Positions 24,995-32,867 of a stretch of 46,729 nucleotides of DNA are shown here, piece by piece. Every line of letters starts with the position of its first letter. The stretch's first letter is position 1. Origin of the DNA: Tardiphaga sp. (lineage in GTDB: Bacteria; Pseudomonadota; Alphaproteobacteria; Rhizobiales; Xanthobacteraceae); the NCBI GenBank assembly GCA_030147505.1, contig JASBVG010000014.1:1-46729 (forward strand), read 5' to 3'. A program made the position numbers and the translations under genes. The notes beneath the pieces were generated by a model. That model was not told the DNA's origin. It saw nothing but the letters and a program-made list of their open reading frames with translations, and ran no database searches.

Positions 24995-27925
24995 TCAGAA
25001 TTGCGCGCGCAGGCCCACATTGCCCTTGAGGATATAGCTGTTGCCGAACCCATGAAACGGCGTGTTGCCGGAGACCTCGCCATAGACGGCAAGATCCTTG
25101 CGCCAGTTCACGCTTACGCCCAGGCCGAGTTCACCCCACAGCCGTTCGTTGGCTTGCGTGACCAGTGTATCCGAGACGCGCGTGCGCATGCCATCCCGCG
25201 ATTCATAGCTGACATTGGCGATGGCGTAGACATTGCTCCGGCCACCATCCCACATGCGCTGATGATCGAACGCAACACCCCAGCGTGTCTTCAGACCGTC
25301 GTTCCTGTCGGCCGTCACGACGGCACCCGATGGATCGACGAAACGGTCGAACCGGACATTGGAATAGACCACCTGGAATTGCGGCGTGATGCCGGATTTG
25401 TCGCCGAGCGCGATCCTCTTGCCGGCCTCGATGCTGAATGCCTCGCCGCGGCCGGCATTGTCATGTCCGAGCGCATTAAGAAGCGTAGAATAGAGGTCGC
25501 TGTTATAGCGGCTGACCTGCACCTGACCATCGACATAGAAACCTTGCAGACCATACCAGGTTAATGTTGCGCCAAAGCCGTAGCCGTTTGTCTTGAGCGC
25601 ACCGTCGCCGAAGGCCGAACTGATCCGGCTGTTGGCCTCGCCATAGGAAACATTGATACCCGCTACCAGACGTCCTGCGGTGGCGGTATCGAGCAGCACC
25701 CGATCCGCACCCACCTGCATCTTCCAGGTATCGATGCTCTGATCCAGGCCGGTCGACGAAACCGCGGCATTGAAGCGACCGCGTGTGCTTTCGGTGCGGC
25801 CCCAGATTCCATTGCCATCGGTTGGAGAACCGGGCATCCAGGTGCGAGTGCCGACACGCTGCTGAAGCGTCGACAGAGCGTTGAGCGCTTGCAGATTGGC
25901 GCCGTAGGCTTCGTAGACCGGCACACCCGGCTGATAGAGCGGCGTGGTACCGCCCGCGCCGCCCGGCGTCCCCGGGTCGGTCAAGGCGGAACGCAGATAC
26001 CAATCGCCGTCCGTAGGCGTGGAGACACCGCCCTGATAGAGACGATAGGCATAGGCCCCCGCGATCACCGCCGGGGCGCCGTGAAAGATATAATTGCCGT
26101 CGAGAATGAAGCTGCCGTTCGACGCTCCCGTCACGTCGACGATCTTGATGCCCTCGATGGTCTGCGCGCCGAGGCCACCACGGTTGATGACCGTGACCTG
26201 CGTGCTGCCAGAGGTGGCGCCGTTGATCGCGAGGCGGCTCGTCGCCGAATTATCGTCACCAAGCACCGTTGCGATTTCCAGGCGACCACCATTGCCGACA
26301 TAGCTGCCCTGGATGGTGAGCGTACCCATGGCCCCGCCATAGCCTGGCGCGATGACGCCACCGTTGGTCGTGACGCCGACCTGACCGGTGCCGGTCAGCC
26401 GCCCGGCTGTATCGACCAGCATGCTGCCGCCCAATATTCCGTTGACGGCCAGCGTGCCGGCCGACACCGTCGATGCACCGGTAAAGCCGGAGCTATCGCC
26501 GGTCAGGGTCAGCATCCCAAGGCCGAGCTTGTTGAAGCTCGACGTACCGGAAAAATCGGTACCGATGGCGATGTCGTATGTGTTGGTATCGAACCAGGCG
26601 CCTCCGGCGCCCACGGTCAGCGCCGTAAAGCCGTTGAGGAAATTGGCTTCATCGCGGTTCGCACGCAAAATGCCGCCATTGAGGTCGAGGATCGTGGTGA
26701 CGCCGGCCCCCTTGATCACCGCGCCGGTTTCGACAACGCCGCGCCCGGTGGCATCGCCGTTGAGATACAGCGCTCCGCTGCTGCCGCTGTAGTGACCGAC
26801 ATAAACCTCGCTCAGAGCATTGACGAAGCCGCCTTTTTCAACGGTCAGCGTACCGCTGCCCTGGCTGCCGACGTCAATGCGGTCAGATGCCGTCAGACTC
26901 GAGACATTGCCCGTGCTGCTCGCAACCGTAACCGCGCCCGTGCTCCCGGCAAAGTAACCGATATAGACAGCGGCAGCGCCGCCCCCGGCCGCGCTGGTCG
27001 TCACCGCAGCCCCATCCAGAACCTTGAGCGTGCCGTTTCCATTAAAACCCACATAGATATTGTTCTCGGCTTTCCAGGTCGATGCATGGCCGTTGGTATC
27101 GCGTCCCGAGACCGTGACATCGCCCTGGCTGCCGATCCCCCAGGCAATAACGCCCTGGCCGCTGTTCACCACCCCGCCGTTGAGGATATTGAGCGTGCCC
27201 CTGCTGTTCACGTCATCAGCGCCGCCAACAAGGATCTGGTTGGCAATGTTCCAGGTCGAGGCATTGCCGCTCGCATCGTGACCCGAGACAGTGACTGTGC
27301 CGGCACCAGTGCCTGAGGGGTCGGACTGGTTGCCGAGGGTGGCTGTCGTTCCAGTGTTCACCACACCGCCATTCAGGATGCTGAGCGCGCCCGTGCCGAG
27401 GTCACCGATGATGGTCTGACCGCTGTTATTCCAGGTCGAGCCCTGTCCCGTGACAGTGACATTGCCGACGCCGGTCGCCCCGGCGCCGACATAGCCATAT
27501 GCATTGTTCACCACGCCGCCATTCTGGATGTTCAGCGTGGCGCTGCCATCCTGACCAACAACGAGGTTGCCATTGTTGGTCCAGGTCGAGGCATTGCCGC
27601 TGCCGTCAGAGCCCGAGACGGTGACCGTTCCCTGGCCGGTGGCACCGTCGCCGATATAACCGTTGGCATTGTTCACCGCGCCGCCGGCGGTGATGTCCAT
27701 TGTGCCCGGACCAGTGTAGCCAACAGACACGTCATCGACAGTCGACCAACCCGGTGCAGCAAGGCTGCCTAAGTTGTTGTTACCCGTGATGACCACCGAT
27801 TGCGCGCTGGCCGATCTCGGGCCGGCCATTGCGGAGATGAGCGTGACAATCGCGGTGGTGAGAAACAACGACCGTCGGGGTCCTGCGGCATTGGCGCCAC
27901 GTCGCGGCCGTACCATTCTTCGCAT
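24995..27925 (-). CDS. Autotransporter (type Va) with T5SS/PEP-CTERM-type repeats
   Basis: A 976-aa surface protein. After a long basic N-terminus and a signal peptide (LFLTTAIVTLISAMAGPRSA, cleavage near ASAQS) the passenger carries about six degenerate 50-60-residue repeats of the form VGxxGxGTLxIxNGGxVN, then GxGxVTVSGxDxxGxASTW. This matches the T5SS/PEP-CTERM-associated repeat and predicts a beta-helix. A beta-strand segment with LGLGMLTLTGDSSGFTGAST follows, and the last about 280 residues are the barrel, from GIWGRTESTRGRF to the terminal GNVGLRAQF with aromatic end. No cysteine is present in the mature chain. There is no protease motif, so the passenger is probably an adhesin or structural surface layer. 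ATG 27916 is an equally possible start; an upstream frame stays open to 28039. Confidence 0.9.
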   Translation of the reverse strand: MRRMVRPRRGANAAGPRRSLFLTTAIVTLISAMAGPRSASAQSVVITGNNNLGSLAAPGWSTVDDVSVGYTGPGTMDITAGGAVNNANGYIGDGATGQGTVTVSGSDGSGNASTWTNNGNLVVGQDGSATLNIQNGGVVNNAYGYVGAGATGVGNVTVTGQGSTWNNSGQTIIGDLGTGALSILNGGVVNTGTTATLGNQSDPSGTGAGTVTVSGHDASGNASTWNIANQILVGGADDVNSRGTLNILNGGVVNSGQGVIAWGIGSQGDVTVSGRDTNGHASTWKAENNIYVGFNGNGTLKVLDGAAVTTSAAGGGAAAVYIGYFAGSTGAVTVASSTGNVSSLTASDRIDVGSQGSGTLTVEKGGFVNALSEVYVGHYSGSSGALYLNGDATGRGVVETGAVIKGAGVTTILDLNGGILRANRDEANFLNGFTALTVGAGGAWFDTNTYDIAIGTDFSGTSSFNKLGLGMLTLTGDSSGFTGASTVSAGTLAVNGILGGSMLVDTAGRLTGTGQVGVTTNGGVIAPGYGGAMGTLTIQGSYVGNGGRLEIATVLGDDNSATSRLAINGATSGSTQVTVINRGGLGAQTIEGIKIVDVTGASNGSFILDGNYIFHGAPAVIAGAYAYRLYQGGVSTPTDGDWYLRSALTDPGTPGGAGGTTPLYQPGVPVYEAYGANLQALNALSTLQQRVGTRTWMPGSPTDGNGIWGRTESTRGRFNAAVSSTGLDQSIDTWKMQVGADRVLLDTATAGRLVAGINVSYGEANSRISSAFGDGALKTNGYGFGATLTWYGLQGFYVDGQVQVSRYNSDLYSTLLNALGHDNAGRGEAFSIEAGKRIALGDKSGITPQFQVVYSNVRFDRFVDPSGAVVTADRNDGLKTRWGVAFDHQRMWDGGRSNVYAIANVSYESRDGMRTRVSDTLVTQANERLWGELGLGVSVNWRKDLAVYGEVSGNTPFHGFGNSYILKGNVGLRAQF

Positions 27926-28193
27926 TCCTTCCCAGCCAGGGACCGCCGATCGGGAAAGCCGGTTACCGACCGGGCTTGACCGTGGATGTGCCCCCTGTCC
28001 GGCAACAACCGAGGGAAAGGGCGACTCACACCGATGCAATGTGTCAAACCATTGCTGGTCAGGGTTAATCCTTCGTTATTGGCTGGGACTTGAGCAAGTG
28101 ATTGAGCGGGAGCGCGTGCACAGGGCTCGCTTCACGCGCCATCGGCTCATTCGTCCTGCGGCTCTGAAGGTGACGCCGTAGCCCATCATTCAG

Positions 28194-28317
28194 CTCCGCC
28201 CTCATCCTGAAGGAGCCGCGCAGCGGCGTCTCGAAGGATGATCGCACACTCCGAGCCCAGCCATCTCATGGTTCGAGACGCGCGCAAGAGCGCGCTCCTC
28301 ACCATGAGGGACGGAGT
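28194..28317. repeat. Intergenic repeat, family A, copy 3
   Basis: GCCCTCATCCTGAAGGAGCC, GGCGTCTCGAAGGATGATC, CATGGTTCGAGACGCGCGC and GCGCGCTCCTCACCATGAGG. It has the same orientation as the copy at 12095 and the opposite to that at 24836. The 27926-28344 gap otherwise contains the autotransporter's leader (27926-28193), in which I see no clear promoter or RNA. Confidence 0.8.
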
Positions 28318-28344
28318 TGGATGATAACAGAGAGAGTGGTCTGC

Positions 28345-29637
28345 CTATCTGAACCCGAATGCATGCGGGAGCGCCATCGAGAACCATGGCACATAGGTGA
28401 CCAGCATCAGCACCGCGAACATCACCCAGTAGAACGGCCAGATGCCGCGCATCACCTCGTCCACCGACACCTTGCCGATGGCGCAGCCGACGAACAAAGT
28501 GGTGCCGACCGGCGGAGTGAGCAGACCGATGCCAAGATTGAGCAGCATGACGATTCCGAAATGCACGGGGTCGATGCCGAAGCTCTTCACCACCGGCAGC
28601 AGGATCGGCGTGCAGATGAGCAGTAACGGCGCCAGATCGAGCGCGGTGCCGAGCACCAGCAGCATGATGTTGAGCCACATCAGCAGCACATATTTGTTCG
28701 ACGAGATGGCAACGAAGAAATCGGTCATCTTGGCCGGCATCTGCATCAGCGCGGCGACATAGCCGAAGCAGGACGCTGTGGCGACCAGCGTAAGCACCAT
28801 CGCCACCGTCTGCAGCGTGCGATAGGTGAGCATTGGAAGCTCTGACCATTTGTAGTCGCGATAGATGAACATGGTGACGAAGAACGCCCAGACGCAGGCG
28901 ACGGCGCCGGCCTCGATCGGCGTGAAGATACCGGTGAGGATGCCGCCGAGCACGATGATCAGCGTGACGATGCCCCAGGTGGCATCGCCGAGCATCTTCA
29001 ACGCCTGCTTCACCGGCACCGGCTCACCCTTGGGATGGCCGTCGCGATAAGCAAAATAAAGGCAGAGCAGCATGATGGCGAAGCCGAGCAGCAGCCCCGG
29101 CACGATACCTGCGAGAAAAAGACTGGTGATCGACACCACGCCGCCGGTGGCGAGTGAATAGATCACTGCATTGTGGCTCGGCGGCACCATGATCGCCTGC
29201 ACCGAGGCGGAAATGGTCACATTGGTGGCGAAGACGCGCGGATAACCCTTCTCCGCCATTTGCGGGATCATCACCGAGCCGATCGCCGACGTATCCGCCA
29301 CAGACGAGCCGGAGATGCCGGACATGATGGTGGTGGCCAGGATATTCACCTGCGAGAGGCCGCCCCGGATGCGGGTGAAGCCGACAACCACAGCGGCGAA
29401 ATCGACGAGACGCTTCGCCATGCCCCCTTCCGCCATGATCGCGCCAGCGAGCACGAAGAACGGCACCGTGAGCATCGATACCTTGCCAACACCCGACGAG
29501 AGCTGCTGCATCACGGCTTCGACGGGAAGATCGATCCACAGCGCCCCGACCAAGGCGGCGAGCGCGAGGGCAAAGGCGATCGGCATGCCGATCGCGAAAA
29601 AGAAGCACATGCTGAGCAGGAGAACGGCGATGTCCAT
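28345..29637 (-). CDS. TRAP transporter large permease (DctM type)
   Basis: A 430-aa membrane protein with about twelve helices, the main ion-coupled transport subunit of a TRAP system. It opens VLLLSMCFFFAIGMPIAFAL and carries the DctM hallmarks LTVPFFVLAGAIMAEGGMAK, SGISGSSVADTSAIGSVMIP, VPPSHNAVIYSLATGGVVSI and TPPVGTTLFVGCAIGKVSVD. TRAP systems use a sodium or proton gradient to import carboxylates bound by the P subunit. It follows the DctQ gene by about 90 bases with a palindromic repeat in between, and is the last gene of the operon. It ends next to repeat copy 3. Confidence 0.96.
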   Translation of the reverse strand: MDIAVLLLSMCFFFAIGMPIAFALALAALVGALWIDLPVEAVMQQLSSGVGKVSMLTVPFFVLAGAIMAEGGMAKRLVDFAAVVVGFTRIRGGLSQVNILATTIMSGISGSSVADTSAIGSVMIPQMAEKGYPRVFATNVTISASVQAIMVPPSHNAVIYSLATGGVVSITSLFLAGIVPGLLLGFAIMLLCLYFAYRDGHPKGEPVPVKQALKMLGDATWGIVTLIIVLGGILTGIFTPIEAGAVACVWAFFVTMFIYRDYKWSELPMLTYRTLQTVAMVLTLVATASCFGYVAALMQMPAKMTDFFVAISSNKYVLLMWLNIMLLVLGTALDLAPLLLICTPILLPVVKSFGIDPVHFGIVMLLNLGIGLLTPPVGTTLFVGCAIGKVSVDEVMRGIWPFYWVMFAVLMLVTYVPWFSMALPHAFGFR

Positions 29638-29671
29638 GGATGATCCTATTAAGTCACAACACGCTCAGGCA

Positions 29672-29755
29672 GGCCCCCTCTCCCCTCCGGGGAGAGGAGA
29701 GGAGGGAGCGTCGCCGCATATTCACCCCCTCACTCCAGGGGCACATGCGCGTCGG
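29672..29755. repeat. Palindromic intergenic repeat between dctQ and dctM genes
   Basis: CCCTCTCCCCTCCGGGGAGAGG is an inverted repeat followed by GAGGGAGCG and by CCCCCTCACTCCAGGGGC. It resembles the element at 1790-1903. Its insertion inside the operon may lower or uncouple expression of the large permease. Confidence 0.6.
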
Positions 29756-30296
29756 TTCCATCCTGCGGGGGCGGCCCGATGGTGAGGCGTTCGATAACGT
29801 AAAGCAGCATCATGGCGCCGGAGACCGGGATCGGCAGATAGGTGACGCCGACCGAGAGCCAGGGAAATTCGTCGACCGAATTGCCCCAGGTGGTTTCCAC
29901 CAATGCCCCGCCCCAGATCAGCATGAAAAGGGCCATGGCGGCCATCAGCAGTTCGCTGATGAAGGCCGCGCCCGCGCGCGCTTTCGGCGGCAGCAGGTTG
30001 GTGCCAACGGTCATGTTCATGTGGATGCGCTGGCGATAGCAATTCGCCGCGCCAATGAAGGTGACGGCGACGGTGAGCAACACCGCAAGTGGCTCCGGCC
30101 ATGACGCGGCGCTATTCAGAATGTAACGGGTATAGACCGCCCAGGGGATGATGAAGGAGATCAGCACCAGCGCGATGCAGGAGATAACCGCGCCCGTCCA
30201 ATAGAGGATGTTCATCGCGCGGCGGAAAGCGAGAGCGGTTCCGTTTGTTGTCTTCTCCTGTGCAACAATCATTCTCTTGGAGATGGCTTCGGACAT
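29730..30296 (-). CDS. TRAP transporter small permease (DctQ type)
   Basis: A 188-aa protein with four membrane segments: ILYWTGAVISCIALVLISFI, PLAVLLTVAVTFIGAANCYR, SELLMAAMALFMLIWGGALV and TYLPIPVSGAMMLLYVIERL. This is the DctQ pattern, including the R-x-H-M-N-M region (RQRIHMNMTVGT). It forms the membrane complex with DctM. The start at ATG 30296 has GAGG five bases upstream; the earlier ATG 30320 lies in the family B repeat and lacks a ribosome site. Its C-terminal codons extend into the repeat at 29672-29755. Confidence 0.93.
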   Translation of the reverse strand: MSEAISKRMIVAQEKTTNGTALAFRRAMNILYWTGAVISCIALVLISFIIPWAVYTRYILNSAASWPEPLAVLLTVAVTFIGAANCYRQRIHMNMTVGTNLLPPKARAGAAFISELLMAAMALFMLIWGGALVETTWGNSVDEFPWLSVGVTYLPIPVSGAMMLLYVIERLTIGPPPQDGTDAHVPLE

Positions 30297-30315
30297 CAGA
30301 GCCTCAATTTCCGCT

Positions 30316-30349
30316 GTCATCGCCCGGCCTGACCGGGCGATCCAGTAAA
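30316..30349. repeat. Intergenic repeat, family B, half copy
   Basis: GTCATCGCCCGGCCTGACCG and GGCGATCCAGTAAATGC: a single arm of the family B element, located between the dctP-type and dctQ-type genes. Confidence 0.65.
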
Positions 30350-30400
30350 TGCAGTCAGCGCATGGGTGACGGCAGTGAGAGCTTCAACCTGCGCTGTGCC

Positions 30401-31405
30401 TCAGCTCACTGCCGCGATGCGCTTCGTCATGTCGGCATATTTCGCACCGTATTTGTCCCACACGGGCTTCACCGCCTCGCGGAACGGCGCCTTGTCGATG
30501 GACATGACGATGTCAGTGCCGACCTCTTTCATCTTCTCCAGCGCCTTGGCTTCGGCTTCATACCAGAGTGTGCGCTGTTCGAGCTGCGCCTCGCGGCCGA
30601 ACTTCTTCAGCATCGCCTGATCCTCCGGCGTGAGCTTGGCCCACGACGCCTTCGAGAACACCAGCAGCTCCGGAATGATCAGATGCTCGGTCATCGAGAA
30701 ATACTTGGCGACCTGATAGTGATTCTGCGCCACGAAGGACGGCAGGTTGTTCTCGGCGCCATCGACCACGCCGGTCTGCATGGCGCTGAAAACCTGATCG
30801 AAGCCCATGGCGACACCGTTGCCGCCCAGCGCATTCATCGTGTCGATGAACAGCGGATTGCCGATCATGCGGATCTTGAGGCCCTTGAGGTCCGCCAGCG
30901 TCTTCACCGGATGTTTGCTGTTGTAGATGTTGCGCGAGCCCGCATTCATCCAGCCGAGCGCGACCAGTTTCGTCTTCTCGTTGGACGTGATCTTGTTCAG
31001 AAGTTCGTTGCCGATCTCGCCATCAAGCACCGCTTCCATGTGCCTGGAGTCGCGAAAGACGAAGGGCATGTTAAAGACATTGACGTCGTCGACCACCGGG
31101 CCGACAGCGCCGACCGAGATGCGGGCAATTTGCAACGCGCCGACCTGGGCCTGCTCGATGGCCTCCTTCTCGCCGCCGAGCTGCATGGAGGGAAACATCT
31201 GGATGCTGAGCCGGCCATTGGTCGCCGCCTCGAGCTTCTTGCCCATGCGGACGACGGATTCCACCGTGGGATAGCCGAGCGGATGAACATCCGATGCCTT
31301 GAGCACCATCTTGCTCTGGGCGCGCGCGGGCATGGCACCGCCGAACCCCACCGTGCCAGCCGCAAGCGCGGCCAGGCCGCTGGTGACGACCTCTCTCCTG
31401 TTCAT
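30401..31405 (-). CDS. TRAP transporter substrate-binding protein (DctP type)
   Basis: A 334-aa periplasmic binding protein. The N-terminus MNRREVVTSGLAALAAGTVG has a twin-arginine and looks like a Tat signal, ending near MPARAQS. The mature protein contains ASDVHPLGYPTVESVVRMGK, IQMFPSMQLGGEKEAIEQAQ, and the ligand-binding arginine region LKIRMIGNPLFIDTMNALG, followed by QTGVVDGAENNLPSF. These are DctP hallmarks; the arginine pairs with a substrate carboxylate. ATG 31405 is chosen since GGGAGG lies about ten bases upstream and the preceding residues are unlike a signal. It is the first gene of the P-Q-M operon and carries its promoter and operator upstream. The particular acid is unknown. 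Confidence 0.95.
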   Translation of the reverse strand: MNRREVVTSGLAALAAGTVGFGGAMPARAQSKMVLKASDVHPLGYPTVESVVRMGKKLEAATNGRLSIQMFPSMQLGGEKEAIEQAQVGALQIARISVGAVGPVVDDVNVFNMPFVFRDSRHMEAVLDGEIGNELLNKITSNEKTKLVALGWMNAGSRNIYNSKHPVKTLADLKGLKIRMIGNPLFIDTMNALGGNGVAMGFDQVFSAMQTGVVDGAENNLPSFVAQNHYQVAKYFSMTEHLIIPELLVFSKASWAKLTPEDQAMLKKFGREAQLEQRTLWYEAEAKALEKMKEVGTDIVMSIDKAPFREAVKPVWDKYGAKYADMTKRIAAVS

Positions 31406-31508
31406 GGACGAAATCCTCCCTGATTTCCCGATGACCGGCATTTGCGCCGTTATTCTTGGTTGCACCCTGTTTTCAGGGTCACACGTGTCGCCAGCCTGCA
31501 CGCGTCAA

Positions 31509-31520
31509 GTTGTACGATGA
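31509..31520. promoter_or_regulatory. GntR operator copy in front of the TRAP operon
   Basis: GTTGTACGATGA is identical over 12 bases to 24044-24055 at the GntR gene, and five of the next seven bases also match. It lies just downstream of the predicted -10 box, close to the start of transcription, where a bound repressor would block initiation. Confidence 0.75.
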
Positions 31521-31525
31521 CCAGA

Positions 31526-31554
31526 CATCTAGCACCGTGACCGATCTGCGACAA
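31526..31554 (-). promoter_or_regulatory. Predicted promoter of the TRAP operon
   Basis: On the minus strand TTGTCG (31554-31549), 17 bases, TAGATG (31531-31526). The boxes are moderate matches. The call rests on the spacing and on the operator immediately after it. The leader to the DctP ATG is about 115 bases. The rest of the 31406-31702 gap holds only a fragment of a family B repeat (31659-31687). Confidence 0.5.
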
Positions 31555-31658
31555 GCTAGCACATGCAAGCGCAAGTCGAACCAAAGTTCAACGCGCGTGC
31601 GCTGCGAAGCGAGCGGTTTACGGGAGCGGCATGAGGAGAGCTATCAGGCCCGATTTGC

Positions 31659-31687
31659 CGTCACCGGCTTGACCGGGCGACGACAGG
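31659..31687. repeat. Intergenic repeat, family B, fragment
   Basis: CCGTCACCGGCTTGACCGGG followed by CGACGACAGG, a shortened single arm of the family B element just after the DUF2478 stop codon. Confidence 0.5.
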
Positions 31688-31702
31688 CTGCCTCAAAGCG
31701 AG

Positions 31703-32269
31703 CTACTTCACCGTCGCGCAAAAGCTCTGCTGGACCAGCTCGGCAACTGCGCCGCCGCGGCGTGAAACTTTCAGCCACCAGGCGTCCAGCGCCTCGCGCG
31801 AACACGGCAGCTTCACGCTCATGCCATCGGCAAAAGCGATCCATTCGGCGAAACGGTGCGAGGGGACGGCGATCACCACGGGAATGTCGCCGGAGAGCGC
31901 GCGTTCGATCAGATAGGCGAGACCTTTGCCCTCGCGTTCCTGCTTGCCGAAGCGATTGATGATGACGAGGTCGGCGCCCTGGTCGATGGCATCGGCCACC
32001 CGGGTGCCGGCGTCGAGCAACTGGCCGACATCGAGTTTGCAGCCTCTGGCACCGGGGCCGAGATCCTGAAACAGCCGCACATGCTCGCCGGTATGCAACA
32101 TCACGGCATTGAGCTTGGGCACGTCGAAGTCGCGGTGGCCGAGTTGCACGAGACCGACGGCGCGGATGCCCTGCGCGCCGAGATCGTCCGCGAAGCCGTG
32201 CAGCACCGCATCGGGGTCCTGGTCTTTCTCATAGACCAGCGCAGCCAGATCGCATTGGGAATCGAACAT
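31703..32269 (-). CDS. DUF2478 protein, molybdenum-linked
   Basis: A 188-aa soluble protein of the DUF2478 family. The core is SQCDLAALVYEKDQDPDAVL, VGLVQLGHRDFDVPKLNAVM, CKLDVGQLLDAGTRVADAID, then GADLVIINRFGKQEREGKGL, which has the look of a P-loop-derived nucleotide-binding fold (NRFGKQE resembling the THEP1/NTPase switch region), but the usual Walker A is not evident. Members sit near mod or molybdenum cofactor genes. Here a ModE-type regulator is upstream on the same strand, and a candidate Mo-box lies in the 115-base gap. A role in molybdate handling is an inference from context; the biochemical activity is unknown. Confidence 0.85.
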   Translation of the reverse strand: MFDSQCDLAALVYEKDQDPDAVLHGFADDLGAQGIRAVGLVQLGHRDFDVPKLNAVMLHTGEHVRLFQDLGPGARGCKLDVGQLLDAGTRVADAIDQGADLVIINRFGKQEREGKGLAYLIERALSGDIPVVIAVPSHRFAEWIAFADGMSVKLPCSREALDAWWLKVSRRGGAVAELVQQSFCATVK

Positions 32270-32344
32270 TGTGACATCCAGGACGGGACGGCACGATCCT
32301 ATTGCAGAATGGAGGCATTCAAAAGGCCAATCCCGCCGCGGGAT

Positions 32345-32368
32345 CGGTATATCCGGGAGGATACAGCG
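32345..32368. promoter_or_regulatory. Candidate ModE box in front of the DUF2478 gene
   Basis: CGGTATA, ten bases, then TACAGCG, a 24-base imperfect palindrome. From memory, the E. coli modA operator is CGTTATA-N10-CATAACG with the same spacing. The site lies 76 bases before the DUF2478 ATG and just after the modE-type stop codon. It overlaps a small hairpin, AGCGGC-GA-GCCGCT (32365-32378). Confidence 0.45.
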
Positions 32369-32384
32369 GCGAGCCGCTGAGCCG

Positions 32385-32759
32385 CTATCGTACCTTTCGC
32401 TTCCCGGCGATGTCGCTTTTCAACGCCAGCAACTGCTTGCGGGCGGCGGTGGCAGCGGCCTGCTCGATCGCCCGGTAGCGCGTGACAAGGCTCGCGCCGA
32501 ACGGGGTGAGCATCGCACCGCCGCCATTCTTGCCGCCGGTCTGCCGCTCCACGGCGGCCTGACCGCAAATGCGGTTGAGTTCGTCCACCAGATCCCAGGC
32601 GCGCTTGTAGGACATCTCCATGGCGCGACCGGCGGCGGAGATCGAACCGGTGGCCTCGATGTTTTCGAGAAGCTGGATCTTGCCCGGACCGATGCGCCCC
32701 TCGGGATCGAGGTCGATGCGGATGCTGAGGGCTGGCACAGGGCTGGCTGACTTGGACAT
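32385..32759 (-). CDS. ModE-type winged-helix regulator, DNA-binding domain only
   Basis: A 124-aa protein equal to the N-terminal half of ModE: GRIGPGKIQLLENIEATGSI followed by SAAGRAMEMSYKRAWDLVDE is the LysR-like helix-turn-helix that ModE uses, and GGKNGGGAMLTPFGASLVTR is the wing. The C-terminal molybdate-binding (TOBE/Mop) domains of full ModE (about 260 aa) are absent, so it must either sense molybdate through another protein or act constitutively. Such short forms are common in alphaproteobacteria. It lies upstream of the DUF2478 gene on the same strand, with the candidate Mo-box in between. No modABC genes are in the window. Confidence 0.92.
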   Translation of the reverse strand: MSKSASPVPALSIRIDLDPEGRIGPGKIQLLENIEATGSISAAGRAMEMSYKRAWDLVDELNRICGQAAVERQTGGKNGGGAMLTPFGASLVTRYRAIEQAAATAARKQLLALKSDIAGKRKVR

Positions 32760-32815
32760 GGCGGGGACGTTACGTCGTGACCATCGGGTTATCCAGTCCT
32801 ATCGCCAAGACATGC

Positions 32816-32845
32816 AAAAGGGCGACGCTCATACGAGCATCGCCC
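32816..32845 (-). terminator. Rho-independent terminator of wrbA
   Basis: On the minus strand GGGCGATGCTC, loop GTAT, GAGCGTCGCCC, followed by four T (32819-32816). The stem is 11 bp with one G-T type pair. It begins 22 bases after the wrbA stop codon. Confidence 0.85.
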
Positions 32846-32867
32846 CATGCAGATCAAGCGTTGCCGA

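Noticed and set aside
25889..27316. A 475-codon open frame opposite the autotransporter passenger
   Set aside because: The repeats of the passenger produce a repeated antisense frame; no start signal or recognisable fold.
26700..27760. DNA repeats inside the autotransporter gene considered as a CRISPR array
   Set aside because: The repeats are coding, degenerate and of unequal length; there are no constant short repeats with unique spacers.
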